The notes under the pieces: model-generated
What the model was told of the DNA's origin: nothing
Databases searched by the model: none
Seen by the model: the letters and a program-made list of their open reading frames with translations, nothing else
Position numbers and translations under genes: made by a program
Assembly (NCBI GenBank): GCA_020726505.1
Contig: JAHLEZ010000007.1
Location: forward strand, 2,108,001 to 2,172,000
Direction: 5' to 3'
Length of the DNA: 64,000 bases
Origin: Leptodontidium sp. MPI-SDFR-AT-0119
Taxonomy: Eukaryota; Ascomycota; Leotiomycetes; Helotiales; Leptodontidiaceae
In this document: positions 41,541-53,432 of the stretch, in pieces
Position numbering within the stretch: position 1 is the first letter of the stretch
Layout: each line of letters opens with the position of its first letter

Positions 41541-42604
41541 AGACAAGAGATAGTAAGGCGGATACTTTTATAGTAATTATTTATTACTTAAAGAATTAAT
41601 TTAATACTTAAAAGTAAAGAAGTAAAAGATAAAAGTATAGAAATAAATAATTAAAGATAAGGAAATAAATACTTATAGCTTAAAGTCTTTAGCGACGTTA
41701 TTCTTATATAACTTCGCGCTTTATATTAAAGCCACCTTCCTCGCGGGCAATTTAGCGATTTATTCGATTAATAAGAGCCCTAAAACGTTCTTATAGACTC
41801 TTAGTAGTCTTAAAAGGAGTAGATTTATTAAGTATCTTAGAATACTTAATAATAAATTTAATAATATAAAAGAAAAAGAAAAGAATAAAGGGGCAAATAT
41901 AAAGGTATATATTAGCGTTAGTAATACTAAAAAAGGGTTATTATTAATAAGAAAGGAGGGTAATATTTATAGTTATAGGCGGAAGGCTCGTGATTACTAA
42001 TCGCGCGTACGGTCTATTAATTAACATTACTTACCGAGTAAGTAGAAACCTCTGTACTAACCTGACGTGACTTAATTAATTAGAGTATTAAGCGCCACTT
42101 CCTAACTTAAACGTAATTACTAGCGACGTCTAATTAACTAATTAACACTTCAACCGCACTTATCTTATTATAAATTAGGCTATTTGTCTTATAATAAGAT
42201 CTTAGCCTTATAATTTATAAATCGTACTCTCTTTCTAGAAACTCTATTTTATATTTTCATATTTATAATTTAAGATAAATATATAAATACTCTTATATTT
42301 ATAGTACGCCTTATTTACGTATTCTTATTTAATACTTAAGATCTTAACGTGACGACCCGTGTTATTATTTACTTTTTAGGGGGTACGCGTTTATTAGTAA
42401 ACGAGCTCCCGATTACGTACTTAATTACATATTATACTTTCTTTTATTATAACTCACTTGACGACTATATAACAGTCTTAGTTAGTCTTTCTTAGAGCCT
42501 TATTTATTTACTTAAAGTACGTATAAGGTATCTCCTGATCTCCTTAGTACGCCTCTTTAATACTAAGCTTAACGTCCTTATGACTACAGCTTGTTATAAG
42601 GGTG

Positions 42605-42798
42605 TGTCGCGCACTAGCACAGTTCTTTAGTCTAGTATATACTTGCGTAAGCACTCTAAGTATATAAACCTAGTCTTTAGCTCCTCTCTTTAAGAAGATA
42701 ACACTTAATTTAATTAATCTTTAAATACACTTTCTAGAACCTCATCTAATCGTAGAATCTTTTAAACCCCTAAGTTAATACTAGTCTTCTACACGACA
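42605..42798 (+). repeat. 3' LTR of the dead Copia element
   Basis: 194 bp, TGTCGCGCACTAGCAC ... CTACACGACA, followed by the CTTAT duplication. Confidence 0.85.
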
Positions 42799-43015
42799 CT
42801 TATTTAACTTATTAAAAATAATATTCCCTTTCGATTTATTATAAAATACGAGGATACTTTTAATTTCTTAAAATATACTTTCACGTCCGCATCTCTTTTA
42901 AAATATTATAAATAAGATTTGCTTTATTTCTTAAAAACGAATACTAATAATAATATTATAATAAAGAATTTTTTCTTAATAATATAATAAAAATTAGTTT
43001 CTTATTGTGACGCTT

Positions 43016-43254
43016 GCCCTAGAAAGACGGCAATCACGTGTAACTGACGCCTCACATATTAATATAAGAGACATATAACGATACTAAGTATTAACTTAAA
43101 ATCTATAATTATAGAGGAAAGAAGGTAAGGAAAGAATAAGTCTATATATAAAAGGTTAATATACTTAATACTATAATAATCTCGGTACGTCCTAATTAGG
43201 CAGTACTAAGTGGAGCCGGTAGAAATGAGGCTCTAGGCCGTGCTAGTCGTCACA
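43016..43254 (-). repeat. 3' LTR (left-hand copy) of the dead Gypsy element
   Basis: 239 bp; flanked on the left by CTTAT and on the right by a C-run that is the polypurine tract on the coding strand. Confidence 0.85.
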
Positions 43255-46200
43255 CTACCCCCCCCCCTCTAGAAAAAGCTCGTCCTCGAGCGTTAGTCTA
43301 TCTCCTTGTCGCTATTAAGGTCGTCGTAATTATTAATACTATCTTCTTATACTTTAATTTATTTAAGTAACTTAATAGGGAGTCTTACTTACTCGGGGTG
43401 ACTAAAGTAGAAATCCTTAACTTTATATAAAGTGTACTTGAGGTTAGAGGCGTCGTATTAGTCTAAGTTAACGTCTTAATTAAGTTAAGTGATATAGTAA
43501 GATAAAGTCTTACCCTTCTTATAATAAGTAAGCACTTCTTTTAGTTCTTACTCGTCGTCGCCTATAATATTAATCGGCGGGGGGGCGTCTTATACTTAGC
43601 CTAGTAAGGGATTATTAAGGTCTTAGCGTAACTTATTAATTAGAAAGACGTTATAAACCTTTATACTTATTAGTAGTTCTAAGTAGTATAAGTGTCTTAC
43701 CTTCTCGAGTACTTTAAATAGTTTATTAGTTAGTATCTCTAACTTCTTAAATAAATAGAGTATCTTAAAGTAGCGTATATTAAGTTAGACTAAGTTGTCT
43801 TTATTAAAGTTAATATCGTGGTAAGAGGCGTTATAAGACTTAGTTATCTTAGCTTAGGCCACAGTAAAGTTTAATTAAGTTATGTCTTATACTTTCTTAT
43901 AACGTTAAGTATAGTCGATAGCTTATTAAGTGTTTAACTTATTAGCGGGGGTAACTGTGTCTAGTAAGTTAATTTTCTAGTCTTAATCTGTATATAATAT
44001 ATATTTATAGATTACTTTAAATAAAGAGAGTCCCCTTAAAGAATCGTGTAGGAGGGACATTTAAGCGTAGTTTATAATAGGGAGATACTTTAACTAGTCG
44101 TCTTAATAATACGTAATAAAAGGTTAGAGTCATTTTTATAAATATTAGTTATATACTTTAGTTTAACTATTTGTTTATAAGTAGTTAGTAATAGATAGTT
44201 GTCTCTTAGTTCTAAGGATCTTACTAAGGGCAGTCTAAAACTTAGAGACAAACTAGGGACCTTTATTAAAAGTAATAATTAAGGGAGCACTAAAGTATTA
44301 GTATATATAATAAATGTATATAATAGTTAGCTTTTAAGTATTTATTGTCTTTTAGTAGGAGATACTAATAGCTTATTTATTAAATCTATTAATAAAAATG
44401 AGGACGTTATCGAATCTATACTTGTCTTTATTAAAGGAGTAATAGTCTATTATAATATATTCTTATAATTTAGACAAAACAGGGAGAAGATAAAGGAATC
44501 TAGGCTTTTTATCTTAAGGGACTTAAATTCGTCGGCAAGTATAATAATTACGGCAGTATTATTAAACTATTAACGTGATTCTATATTATTAGTACTAAAA
44601 AGAGAGTATCTAAGTCGTCTTCTTAATACTAGGGTGCGCTGTAGTAACTTAATCATAGACCTCTTATATAAAGAGGGTTCAGAGGTAATTAACGTTAGGG
44701 ACTAAGAGACGGCCGTTATAAAGTAAGAGGTCGCCTTTTAGGCTAAATTTGCTTAAAGAGTCTAATATAACTTACTTATATAGAGCTTATAAGGAAGAAG
44801 TAATACGGTTAGCCTCTAAGATTTATTATACGACAAAGAATATTAGTGTAAAAGTAGTGAGTTCAACGTCGGCCACTAGCGCGTTAGCGTTATTAAGCGG
44901 CTGTAACTTTATAAACAATAAGCGGGAATTAACTTAGTCTTAGTGTAAGAGTTATTAAAGGCGTTAAGTCTTCTTTGTAAAATTCTATTAATTTAATTCG
45001 TTTAGCTTATAAGAAAGTACGTCTATTAAGGGATTATAAATTCTAAGGCAGTACGTGATTATAAAATTATAATTTACTAAAAGCTTTACTTATCGTACTT
45101 ATCTAGTATTTAATTACTTAGAGGTCATAAAGTATTTTAAGGCCTTATAGTCTATTATAATATAGACTTAGTAAGGGGCTCTTACTAACTTAGCACGTTA
45201 GTACCTAAAGGATTTAATAATAACTAATATCTCTTTATTGTATATTACGTAGTTAAGTTTAATAAGTAATATAATCTTTAAAAAGAAAGTAACGGGGAAC
45301 TAGTCGTTGCCGTGTTATTAAGAAAGAACTCTTATTATAATACTATTACTAACATCCGTCTCTAAGAGGCAAAGTAAATCTTATTAGTAATATCTTAGGA
45401 GAGGCGCGGACGTGAGAGTATGTTTTAGGAAGTTAAAGGCGTCTTTATACTTTATAATAAAGCGGAAGGGAATATTATTTTTAGTTAATTAAATAAGAAG
45501 TTTTACTATAATATTATAATCGCAGATAAATCTTTAATAAAAGTTATAAAAACTAAGAAAAAACTATACACTTTTAATAGAGCTAAAGTAAGTTCACTCA
45601 CGAACGACAGAAACCTTCTTAAGATTAACTTCTAGACTAGAAGTTAATATAATAAATCCTAAGTACTTAGTTTATATTACTTTAAACTTATACTTCTTTA
45701 AGTCGGCCTATAGCCCAGCGTCGTTAAGGCGTTAAAGCACCTTTTTAACGTAGAGTTAATATTATAAGGGGTCTTTAAAGTATATAAAAATATCGTCTAA
45801 GTACGTTATATAGAAATCATTAAGGTAATCAAAGAGAATATTATTTATGTAACATTAATAAGTAGTAAGGCTATTAGTTAAGCTAAATAGAAGAACTTTA
45901 CACTTATATATACTATATCTTGTGCGGAAGGTAGTATATTCTTTTAATATTAGGTCTATTTAAATTTAGTAAAAGGCTTGACGAATATTTAATTTAGTGA
46001 AAATACGAGTGTTAGTTATACGAGCTAGGGTCTTATTAATTAGAGGTAAGGGGTATTAGTCCTTCTAAGTGAGGGAATTTAGTACTCGGAAATTAATATA
46101 TAACCGCAGGGAGTTATTCGGCTTCTTGACGAAGAGAATAAAGGCAATAAATAATACCTAAGACGGCTTAATAAATCCTTTGTCTAAGTTATTTATAATA

Positions 46201-47583
46201 TATTCTTTAATAACTTTAAGTTCTTTAGTCGACATCTTATATAATAGTAAATACTTAAGTACTTTCTCACCCTCGCCTTTTAGCTCAATTTTATAGTCGT
46301 ATAAGTAGTAAGGGGGGAGAATATCACTTTCTACTTTAGAGAATACATGAATTTAATTAACGTATTTTAAGGGAATTATTAGTTTAGCGTCTAGTTCTTA
46401 AATAGAGAGTGTAAACTATATAACTAACTGGCGACGGTAAGTAAGTTCGACAATTAGAGCTAATATAATAGCGGCTTTCTCTCGCTCTTAGTTTCTTTAA
46501 TTAATCAAGGTATTAATCTCTTAAAGAGTTACTACGAATATCTTATCTCTAGACTTCCGTTTAATTAATATATAAAACGCTATAACGCTAATCGAGAAGA
46601 TCTTAACGACCAGTCGTCGACGGGCTTTCTTACGTCGCTTTATAATTAATAACTTATCTCGTAATTAAGGAGAAGAAATTGGGGGAGGAGGAGCTTTTGT
46701 AATTAAGTCGTGTAAGTAAAAGAGTTGTATTTATATCTTCTAAAGTGAATTAGCGTAGTCCTTAGTATACGTTCTACACGTAAAAGGAGCGAATTAAGGG
46801 GAGTCAGTTTAGTCTCGGGGGTATAAAAGCTCGGCGGTTCCGCTCTCTAACTCAGTAACTTCCACTCGGGCCAGTTTAGTTAGGATATATATATTATTTA
46901 GTCGTGGGGACGATTGTATATATTAACTAGGCTAGTTATTTAATATACTTCTTAGCTAAAATAAAGGACTATTAGTAGCGGAGCGCGCGCGCTCTCTAGG
47001 CTTTATTATATATCGCACTTATTAATACGAGAGCTTTATAATACACAAAGAATTAATAATAAAAGTAAGTTTAATAGTAGTATTAATATCGGGGATTAAT
47101 TAAAGGCAATACTATATACTTAAAAGGCGCGGATTTAAGTATTTCTAACTCTCGGGGATTAATATAGAATTTATTATTAGCGCAACTTCTCTAATTAAAA
47201 CAGTAGCGTAGCCACTTCTAAAGGCTACTATATGTTTTAAAACGAAGTATTTATTAGAAGGTATAATAGAGAAGAAAGTAAGGAATACGTAAGGGGTTTT
47301 ATACTTAAAACAAGAAGGAAAAAAGAAGTAAACAAAGTACTAAGTATTAAAGAAATAGGGGAGTGAATTTCCTCCACTAACACTATAGGCTCGACTCTAG
47401 GGGAATATAAATTATCGGTAACACTCTTATTCCTAGACTTAATAACTTTAGAAATAGCCCTTCGGATTCTTAATAGAGTTCTATACTTTAATTCGGCGTC
47501 CGTAAATATTAAGCTAATATAAATTTTTAATCGATTATTATCTATTAGTTTAGTTATATTATCGACTCTGGAGTTTACTAGGG

Positions 47584-47755
47584 TGTTGGTTTAATAGTCA
47601 CGTTTTAGTCACATGCTCGCTTAACAAGTATTTAAGGGGGGGCTCTGGTACAGAGCTCTCCTTTTCTTGAACACACATTTTGCCACACAGGATTTTACCC
47701 CTTAAATGTGTCGATTCTGAACCGGAATCAGTGGTACCACCCGAGTATAACGACA
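47584..47755. repeat. possible solo LTR island in the Gypsy element
   Basis: About 170 bp of normal composition (TGTTGGTTTAATAGTC ... TATAACGACA) interrupting AT-rich sequence, with AGGG on both sides. TG...CA ends fit a solo LTR but the duplication is imperfect as a 5-mer. It has a pyrimidine-rich stretch (GAGCTCTCCTTTTCTTGAAC) similar to one in the solo LTR at 51218-51519. Confidence 0.35.
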
Positions 47756-50333
47756 AGGGGTTCTCTTGTCTAGTGACACTGACTTTGCGATAGTATAGTC
47801 GTTACTTCTAAGGGATCGACAGTAAGTATAGAGCTAATAGTAGTAGTCGTTTCCGAAGTTGTTAAAAGAGAGTTAGCGTTTATATTAAAATTTAATTCGG
47901 CGCGCTAGCTAAAATTTACTATAAAACCGTCTTATAGCTTATTATTATAGTTACTATAACACGAATTCGTAAACTCCGAGTAAACAATAAGTCTAAATAT
48001 TCTATAAGTCCTTATTTCTACGGTTGCCGACTTTAGTAGAGTTTCTAAGGTATTTATACTTAGCGCGGAAGGTAAGGGCAAGTTAATTATTAAAGTCGAC
48101 TCTACAAATAGGGGATTATAGTGGCTCTAAAATTCACGTAACTTAGCGTCTCTATACTCGGCGTCGCGCTAGTAGCGTTAGTGAATCTTGTGTACACGTA
48201 AGTCTCGGACCTTAATTAGTTTATTATAACTTACTATTAAGGAGTAGTTTAACGGCTAAATAAGCCGTCGTTTAGCCGTATCTAAGAGCACTTCGTAATA
48301 CTCTAGTTATAATCTTCTAATAATTACTTTATAGTTTCTTAAGTAAGTAATTAAGAAGGGAGTAAATAATTACAAACACTTATTAACTATTAAATTTAAC
48401 GTAATATAATAGCTAATAGTCCGGCTAACTCGACTATTAAATCCTTTAATAAAGATAAGTAAGGGCAGTAAGTGAATTAAAGGTTTTAAGAAGAAAGAGA
48501 AAGACTTTAAAAGAAAGTAATTAATAAAATAATAACTATTAACTTTAGAATTAAGAAGTGCGGGCAACTTATACGTGAGTTTATTCTTAGAGAAAGCGAT
48601 ATAAGTAATAAGTACTAGTCCGCTAAGAAGCTTCATAAAGTTAAGATGTCGTATATCTCGTATTATGCCTAAGAAGGAGCCTTTTCTTAAGCTAAGTCTT
48701 TTGCTTATAAGGTAAGTTCCTTTACTAGTAAGTTATCGTCGTCAATAGTTTAGCCGTTAAATATAAAACTACCGTCGTCGACGCTTACTTTTATCTCGTT
48801 AACACGGGAGGTATAACTACGACTAAGGGGCCGTTAGGCGAAATGCCGTAGGGCATTCGCTAGTGTTTAGGCACGAAATATATCGGCTCGTGTAGAGATT
48901 TATTAACTTAAAGGTTAATTAATCTCTCGTCGCTAAGACAAAGAAGTAATAAAAGCTTAAAGTGACTTTCTTGTAGTCCTTAAAGAGATATTAACTTAAG
49001 AATAAAAGTGGGAATTTATACTTGTCGCCGAGGGGCTAAAGCGACTAGCGTAAATAGTACTCTTTATAATTTATCTTTAGTCTTTAACTAAACTACTTTT
49101 ACGTATTCTTTTAGGGTTTTAACTCTTTAATACTTATAAAACAGTTACTTACGTAAGCGAGATAAGAGCTTGTCTTATAAGTCTATTTTAAAAATTAACT
49201 TATTAGTTACGCTGCCTTAGCTAATAAGAGTCTTAAACTAATAGTAAAAGTCTTAAAAAGTTTGTCTTGCGGCTTTTATTTTTAACGTAAAGTAAAAGTT
49301 ACGTACTATTTATTACTTATAAAAGTTAGTTAAGAATTTAACTACTTAGTTAACTAAGTCGAGCGTATCTGTGATGTTTTTATTATTATTAAATGTTAAG
49401 GACAAGAAAGTAAGTTCTAGAAACGTGCGAGCCGTTTTTTTATTTATATTAATAATTAGTCCTTTTAATAGTTGTCGTTAACGAAGTATTAGTCGTACTA
49501 GCGTAAGGCGTTTTAGACTTAGACTTCTTATAGACGTGGACTATAATCGACGCCGTTCGAGAGCTTGTCGTGAAGGTTAAGGATCTTCTCGATTTATAAT
49601 ACTATAAATATTTAAGATATTTTAGGGAAAGAGGGGGAGCGGCGAGGGATGTAAGGAGGTTAATAACTATTATCGCTATTATTATTTAGTAGTCTATTAA
49701 GACTAAGAGTAAGGACATTTTATATTAGTCTTACTTTATAAGGGGATTTAAGAGTAAGAGTCTCCTTAATAATAAGTTAAAGGGATTTACTAGACTAAAA
49801 GGTTATAGACTTACTAGTAGACCTATAGTTCTTAAAGTCGTTAAGGAGCCGCTATATATATAAGGTAGCCCTTAATAAACTTGTTTTTATTTAGCTTTTA
49901 ACTAGTTATTCCTCTAAAAGGCGGAATTACTGTTTTAAGTCTGTCTCTATAAGTATATCTTGAAGTATAGTATTAATAATATACGGAGGATTATTAAGGG
50001 GTATAAAAGAAGAAGTAAACGACATATTAAGCTTTATTATAGAAGTAACTTTTAGCTTAACTTATTAAGTAAGAGGTAAGTCTCTAGTAAATAGAGGTTA
50101 TTAACTTCGTCGAGTAAAGACAGAAGTTAAAAAAGAAAAAGAGGGGAGCACTAGCGGAGTAACTATTAACTTTACTATTAATAAAGGTTTAAATATTATT
50201 ATTTATTAAGTTATAAGGCTTAGTATAAGCCTTTCTTATATTTAAGCTTTTAAGTCGTAACTACTTATAAAAGAATTAGGGGGCGAGGGATATTTACTAT
50301 CTTCTTAGACGTAAAGAAAAGAGTTATAAATAA

Positions 50334-50582
50334 TGTGACGCTTGCCTTAAAAAGACGGCAATCACGTGTAACTAACGCCTCATATATTAATATAAGAGAC
50401 ATATAATAATACTAAGTATTAACTTAAAATCTATAATTATAGAGGAAAGAAGGTAAGGAAAGAATAAGTCTATATATAAGAGGTTAATATACTTAGTACT
50501 ATAGTAATCTCGGTACGTCCCGATCGGGCAGTACTAAGTGGAGCCGGTGGAAATGAGGCTCTAGGCCGTGCCAGTCGTCACA
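50334..50582 (-). repeat. 5' LTR (right-hand copy) of the dead Gypsy element
   Basis: 249 bp, highly similar to 43016-43254 with scattered transitions and a few extra bases; followed by CTTAT. Confidence 0.85.
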
Positions 50583-52569
50583 CTTATTACTTTTTATTTT
50601 ATTTTAAAACCCCTCCATATTACTTACTAAGCTTAACTATACTATGTATAATAAAAAGATATTAGTAAATTAAATTAATAAAAGTCCCTTATTAAATTCG
50701 TATTATAATAAATCATAAGGCCTTAAAATACTTTATACCTTTTAAGTAACTAAATACCTAATAAGTAAAATAAGTAAGGCTTTTAGCGAATTATAATTTT
50801 ATAATTACGTATCGCTTTGAAATTTATAGCCTCTTAATAAATGCATTTTCTCGTAAGTTAAATAAGTTAAATAAGTAAAAATTTATAAAAAAGACTTAAC
50901 ATCTTTAATAATTCTTACGCTAAGACTAAGTTAATTCTTACTTATTATTTATAAAGTTATAATCGCTAAATAATATTAATGCGTTAATAGTAATATTAAG
51001 CTTATTATTCTTATATTAATATTCTTTGTTATATAATAAGTATTAAAAGCTAATTATATTACCTTTTTCTTATACGCTTTATTAAATTCCCTTAGGAAAT
51101 TTAGTATAAAAGACGATCTTTTACTTTACAATAACGGCCTTTTAGTTTTTAATATTGATTACCTTCGTACCATTTTTATTAAAGAAATTCATAATCGAGT
51201 TAATATCGCATACCTTATGTTACGACCTACGATGCGCCTCGTATTCTAACCGACACGGGCTCGTAGCATCGCTGGCTATGCGACGGCGCTAAGCCTAATA
51301 GGGAAGACTAAGTGGCGAGCATGCGATATATAGATGTGAATGGCCCCCGACTGCGTTAGGCCCTATTAGGAGGGTCCTTCATGTATTTATACTTGAGCTC
51401 CCTCCTATAGAGAGCTCTCCTTTTCTCTTTGTCTTTTCTTCTTGATTCTGAGCGTAATTAGAGGCCTAAATATAAAGCTAGAGTCAACTCGCCGTATCAA
51501 CCTCTTGCCAGCCGTAATACCTTAATACTAAGAAAACAATTTAAATTCTCTTCTCTTAGTACTAATAATACGAAATTACATTAGGAGTTTAATAATATTA
51601 TTATAATTATTATACTTATTAATAAATTTAAGTCTTTAAAGATAAAAAGCTTAGATTTCTTTCTCTTGTTCTTATTTCGTTTTAACCTTAAGAATATATT
51701 ATAATAAACTACTACGCCTTTATTAAAAATAAGTATAAATTTAATAATATTCTTATCTTATTAATAAATTTAGTAAATAAGTTATTAATATCCCCTACTA
51801 AAAGACGACAAATACTTTGAAGCTAATTATTATATATATTTATTATATATATTATTACTTTAGAGCTTCTTTAACTATTACTTTTAATAAAGGTTCTTAG
51901 TTTATTTTTAAGTTTTAAACTGCCCTTAGCAAAATCCTCGAAACTAAAAAATAATTATTTACTACTAATTACTTATAAATAAATAACTACCCTAAAGTCT
52001 ATAATTAATACTTATAAAAACTACTTAAATCATTTATTACATATTATTAAGGCGATTAATTAAAATATCTCCTTATTATAAATTATACTTATATATTTCT
52101 CCCATACAATTCTCTAAGGGAACTTTCTCTATTTAAGGTAGTTTATAAATATATTACGCACGAATTAGAATTAGAAGATTAACTTATTAAACTTAATTTA
52201 CTCCGCTAATAAATTAAATACTTAATAAGCTATTAAATATACTTAATATTATAAGAAAGTATAGGATATAACTTAATTAAACCTTATTATAACTTGAGTA
52301 AAGATAACATAGTCTTATAACGCTTTTTATTACGTATTAACTTTAATAAAGATAACCTAATTTGGCTTAATATACGTTATTTTAAGATACTTCGTTTATT
52401 TAATAAGTTAAATATATTAATTGATAAATCATTTAAGTAATCGAAAAGATTAGAAACTTATACCTAATTATAAATTTTTAGGAACTTTTATTATTTTTAT
52501 ATATCGTGTATTAATATGTGAAGCCGTTATTACACATGATTACTGTCTTTACAAAGCAAGCGTCACACG
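50583..52569 (+). mobile_element. second Gypsy fragment, plus orientation, truncated
   Basis: 50.6-51.2 kb reads on the plus strand like the RNase H region that the neighbouring Gypsy element has on its minus strand (GLKILY--F-V-KYLISKISKAFSEL). 52510-52569 is a partial, mutated copy of the same LTR in inverted orientation, ending GCAAGCGTCACA. So a second copy of this family lies tail-on to the first, lacking its 5' part. It is interrupted by a solo LTR at 51218-51519. Confidence 0.6.
51218..51519. repeat. solo LTR with 5-bp target duplication
   Basis: 302 bp of normal composition starting TGTTACGACCTACG and ending AGCCGTAATA (probably TAACA with the terminal CA changed to TA). Exactly flanked by CCTTA on both sides (51213-51217 and 51520-51524). 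It is much less decayed than the Gypsy fragment it interrupts. Confidence 0.7.
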
Positions 52570-52968
52570 GTTAATAAGTTCTTACTTAAGCGAAGGTTAA
52601 AAAGGAAAATCTTACCTAAAATAAAGCTACTTAAAAAAAAGCATTAAACGGGAGGGAAGTAATACGTAACCTAACGATTTAAAGAAAAGCTTAATACTTA
52701 TTAAAAATATCATCCTTACTTTTAAGATAAAGGATTTTATCGCGGCGCTTAAATAATTAGTAATATATTTAATTTTAAAAAGGTTAATAATATATATATA
52801 AAAAAAAGGCTCAAGACGTAAATTAACTTAAAGTTTTAAAAAAATTCTTATTAAAGATACTACCCTTATTTCTAAGATAAAGGATTTTATTATAGCGCCT
52901 AAAAAGTTAATATATAAAAGAGGGCGTCTTAAGTTGCGAATAGGGGTAGTGGAGGGCAATAAGAAAAA

Positions 52969-53070
52969 GAAGGAGAAACAAAAAAAGGAGAAACAAAAGA
53001 AGGAGAGACAAAAGAGGGAGAGACAAAAGAAGAAGAGACAAATGAAGGAGAGACAAAAGGATGATTACCT
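52969..53070. repeat. purine-rich 15-bp imperfect tandem repeat
   Basis: About six to seven imperfect copies of a unit like AAGGAGAGACAAAAG. A minus-strand open frame over it (repeating S-F-V-S-P) exists only because of the repeat and is not evidence of a gene. Located near the right edge of the AT-rich block. Confidence 0.75.
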
Positions 53071-53342
53071 TTGAAACGTCGCGAAAAGGAGGTACTATCT
53101 TTAGGTAAAAGGGAATCGAAGAGGAAAAGGGCTAGATAACTCTCAAAACTTTTACGGAGGTACAAGTTTAAAGTTTGTCTCACCGCCCATTTCTACCACT
53201 TTAAAATATGTGAGCAGAAAAGGCGGTGAGACAAAACTTTGGGCCTGTACCTTCCTATTAACTTCCGAGACTTGCTCCCGAAATACAAAATATACTCCCT
53301 AACCGCACAAAACTAGCAAAAATTAACTCCCCAATCGTGCAC

Positions 53343-53432
53343 CACTCCAAGTGGGACTCGAACCCACAGCCTCGAGATTGGACTTCAGAAGGGGGATAGA
53401 AGTCTCGCGCGCTACCATTGCGCCATTGGAGC
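53343..53432 (-). tRNA. tRNA-Arg (anticodon TCT), intron-containing
   Basis: The minus strand folds as acceptor GCTCCAA / TTGGAGT (one G-T pair), D-arm GCGC-loop-GCGC, anticodon stem CGAGA / TCTCG with loop CTTCTA-A (anticodon TCT), variable AGGCT, and T-arm GTGGG-TTCGAGT-CCCAC. An 18-nt intron lies after position 37, the canonical site, and contains GAAG able to pair with the anticodon loop. A box (TGGCGCAATGGTA) and B box (GGTTCGAGTCC) are present. All stems close, so it should be functional. It sits right at the edge of the RIP-like block. Confidence 0.85.

Larger units (their letters stand above)
34071..42798 (+). mobile_element. RIP-damaged Ty1/Copia LTR retrotransposon
   Basis: LTRs 34071-34254 and 42605-42798 (TGTCGCGCACTAGC ... 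ACACGACA) with a CTTAT target duplication (34066-34070 and 42799-42803). Decayed pol can be read on the plus strand: an integrase-like region around 36.9-37.5 kb, then RT at about 38.9-39.5 kb with KYFDVINAF, RVNRALY, LFYVDDI (about 39290) and FLGIKVLRNRKHKTI, each broken by TAA/TAG where CAA/TGG would be expected. IN before RT identifies Copia. A stretch of about 2.2 kb between the end of pol (about 40.4 kb) and the 3' LTR is not explained by pol. Confidence 0.85.
43016..50582 (-). mobile_element. RIP-damaged Ty3/Gypsy LTR retrotransposon (minus orientation)
   Basis: LTR copies 43016-43254 and 50334-50582 (plus-strand reading TGTGACGCTTGCC ... GTCGTCACA) with CTTAT duplications (43011-43015 and 50583-50587). 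On the minus strand a polypurine tract (CTAGAGGGGGGGGGG) abuts the left-hand LTR, so that is the 3' LTR and the element runs leftwards. Decayed RT can be read around 45.8 kb with TYLDDIFIY (the YLDD motif of Gypsy). An RNase H-like part follows at about 45.1 kb and integrase-like sequence beyond. Stops are everywhere; the element is dead. Confidence 0.82.
32650..53250. other. about 20-kb RIP-like AT-rich block of nested dead transposons
   Basis: Almost continuous AT-rich sequence with stops in every frame and scarce CA/TG, interrupted by a few short islands of normal composition. Two LTR elements and one fragment can be defined by their LTRs and decayed motifs (listed separately). The short open frames in this block have no coding character, except the antisense stretch at about 41.2-41.5 kb. 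Pattern and fungal context point to RIP; no index was computed. Confidence 0.8.

Noticed and set aside
44749..44937. 62-aa and similar short frames in the 33-53 kb block
   Set aside because: They are chance or decayed frames in RIP-like sequence, most of them inside the Gypsy or Copia remnants and out of register with the element proteins.
52929..53183. 84-aa minus-strand protein with S-F-V-S-P repeats
   Set aside because: The frame exists because of a 15-bp purine repeat in non-coding AT-rich DNA; it has no other coding feature.
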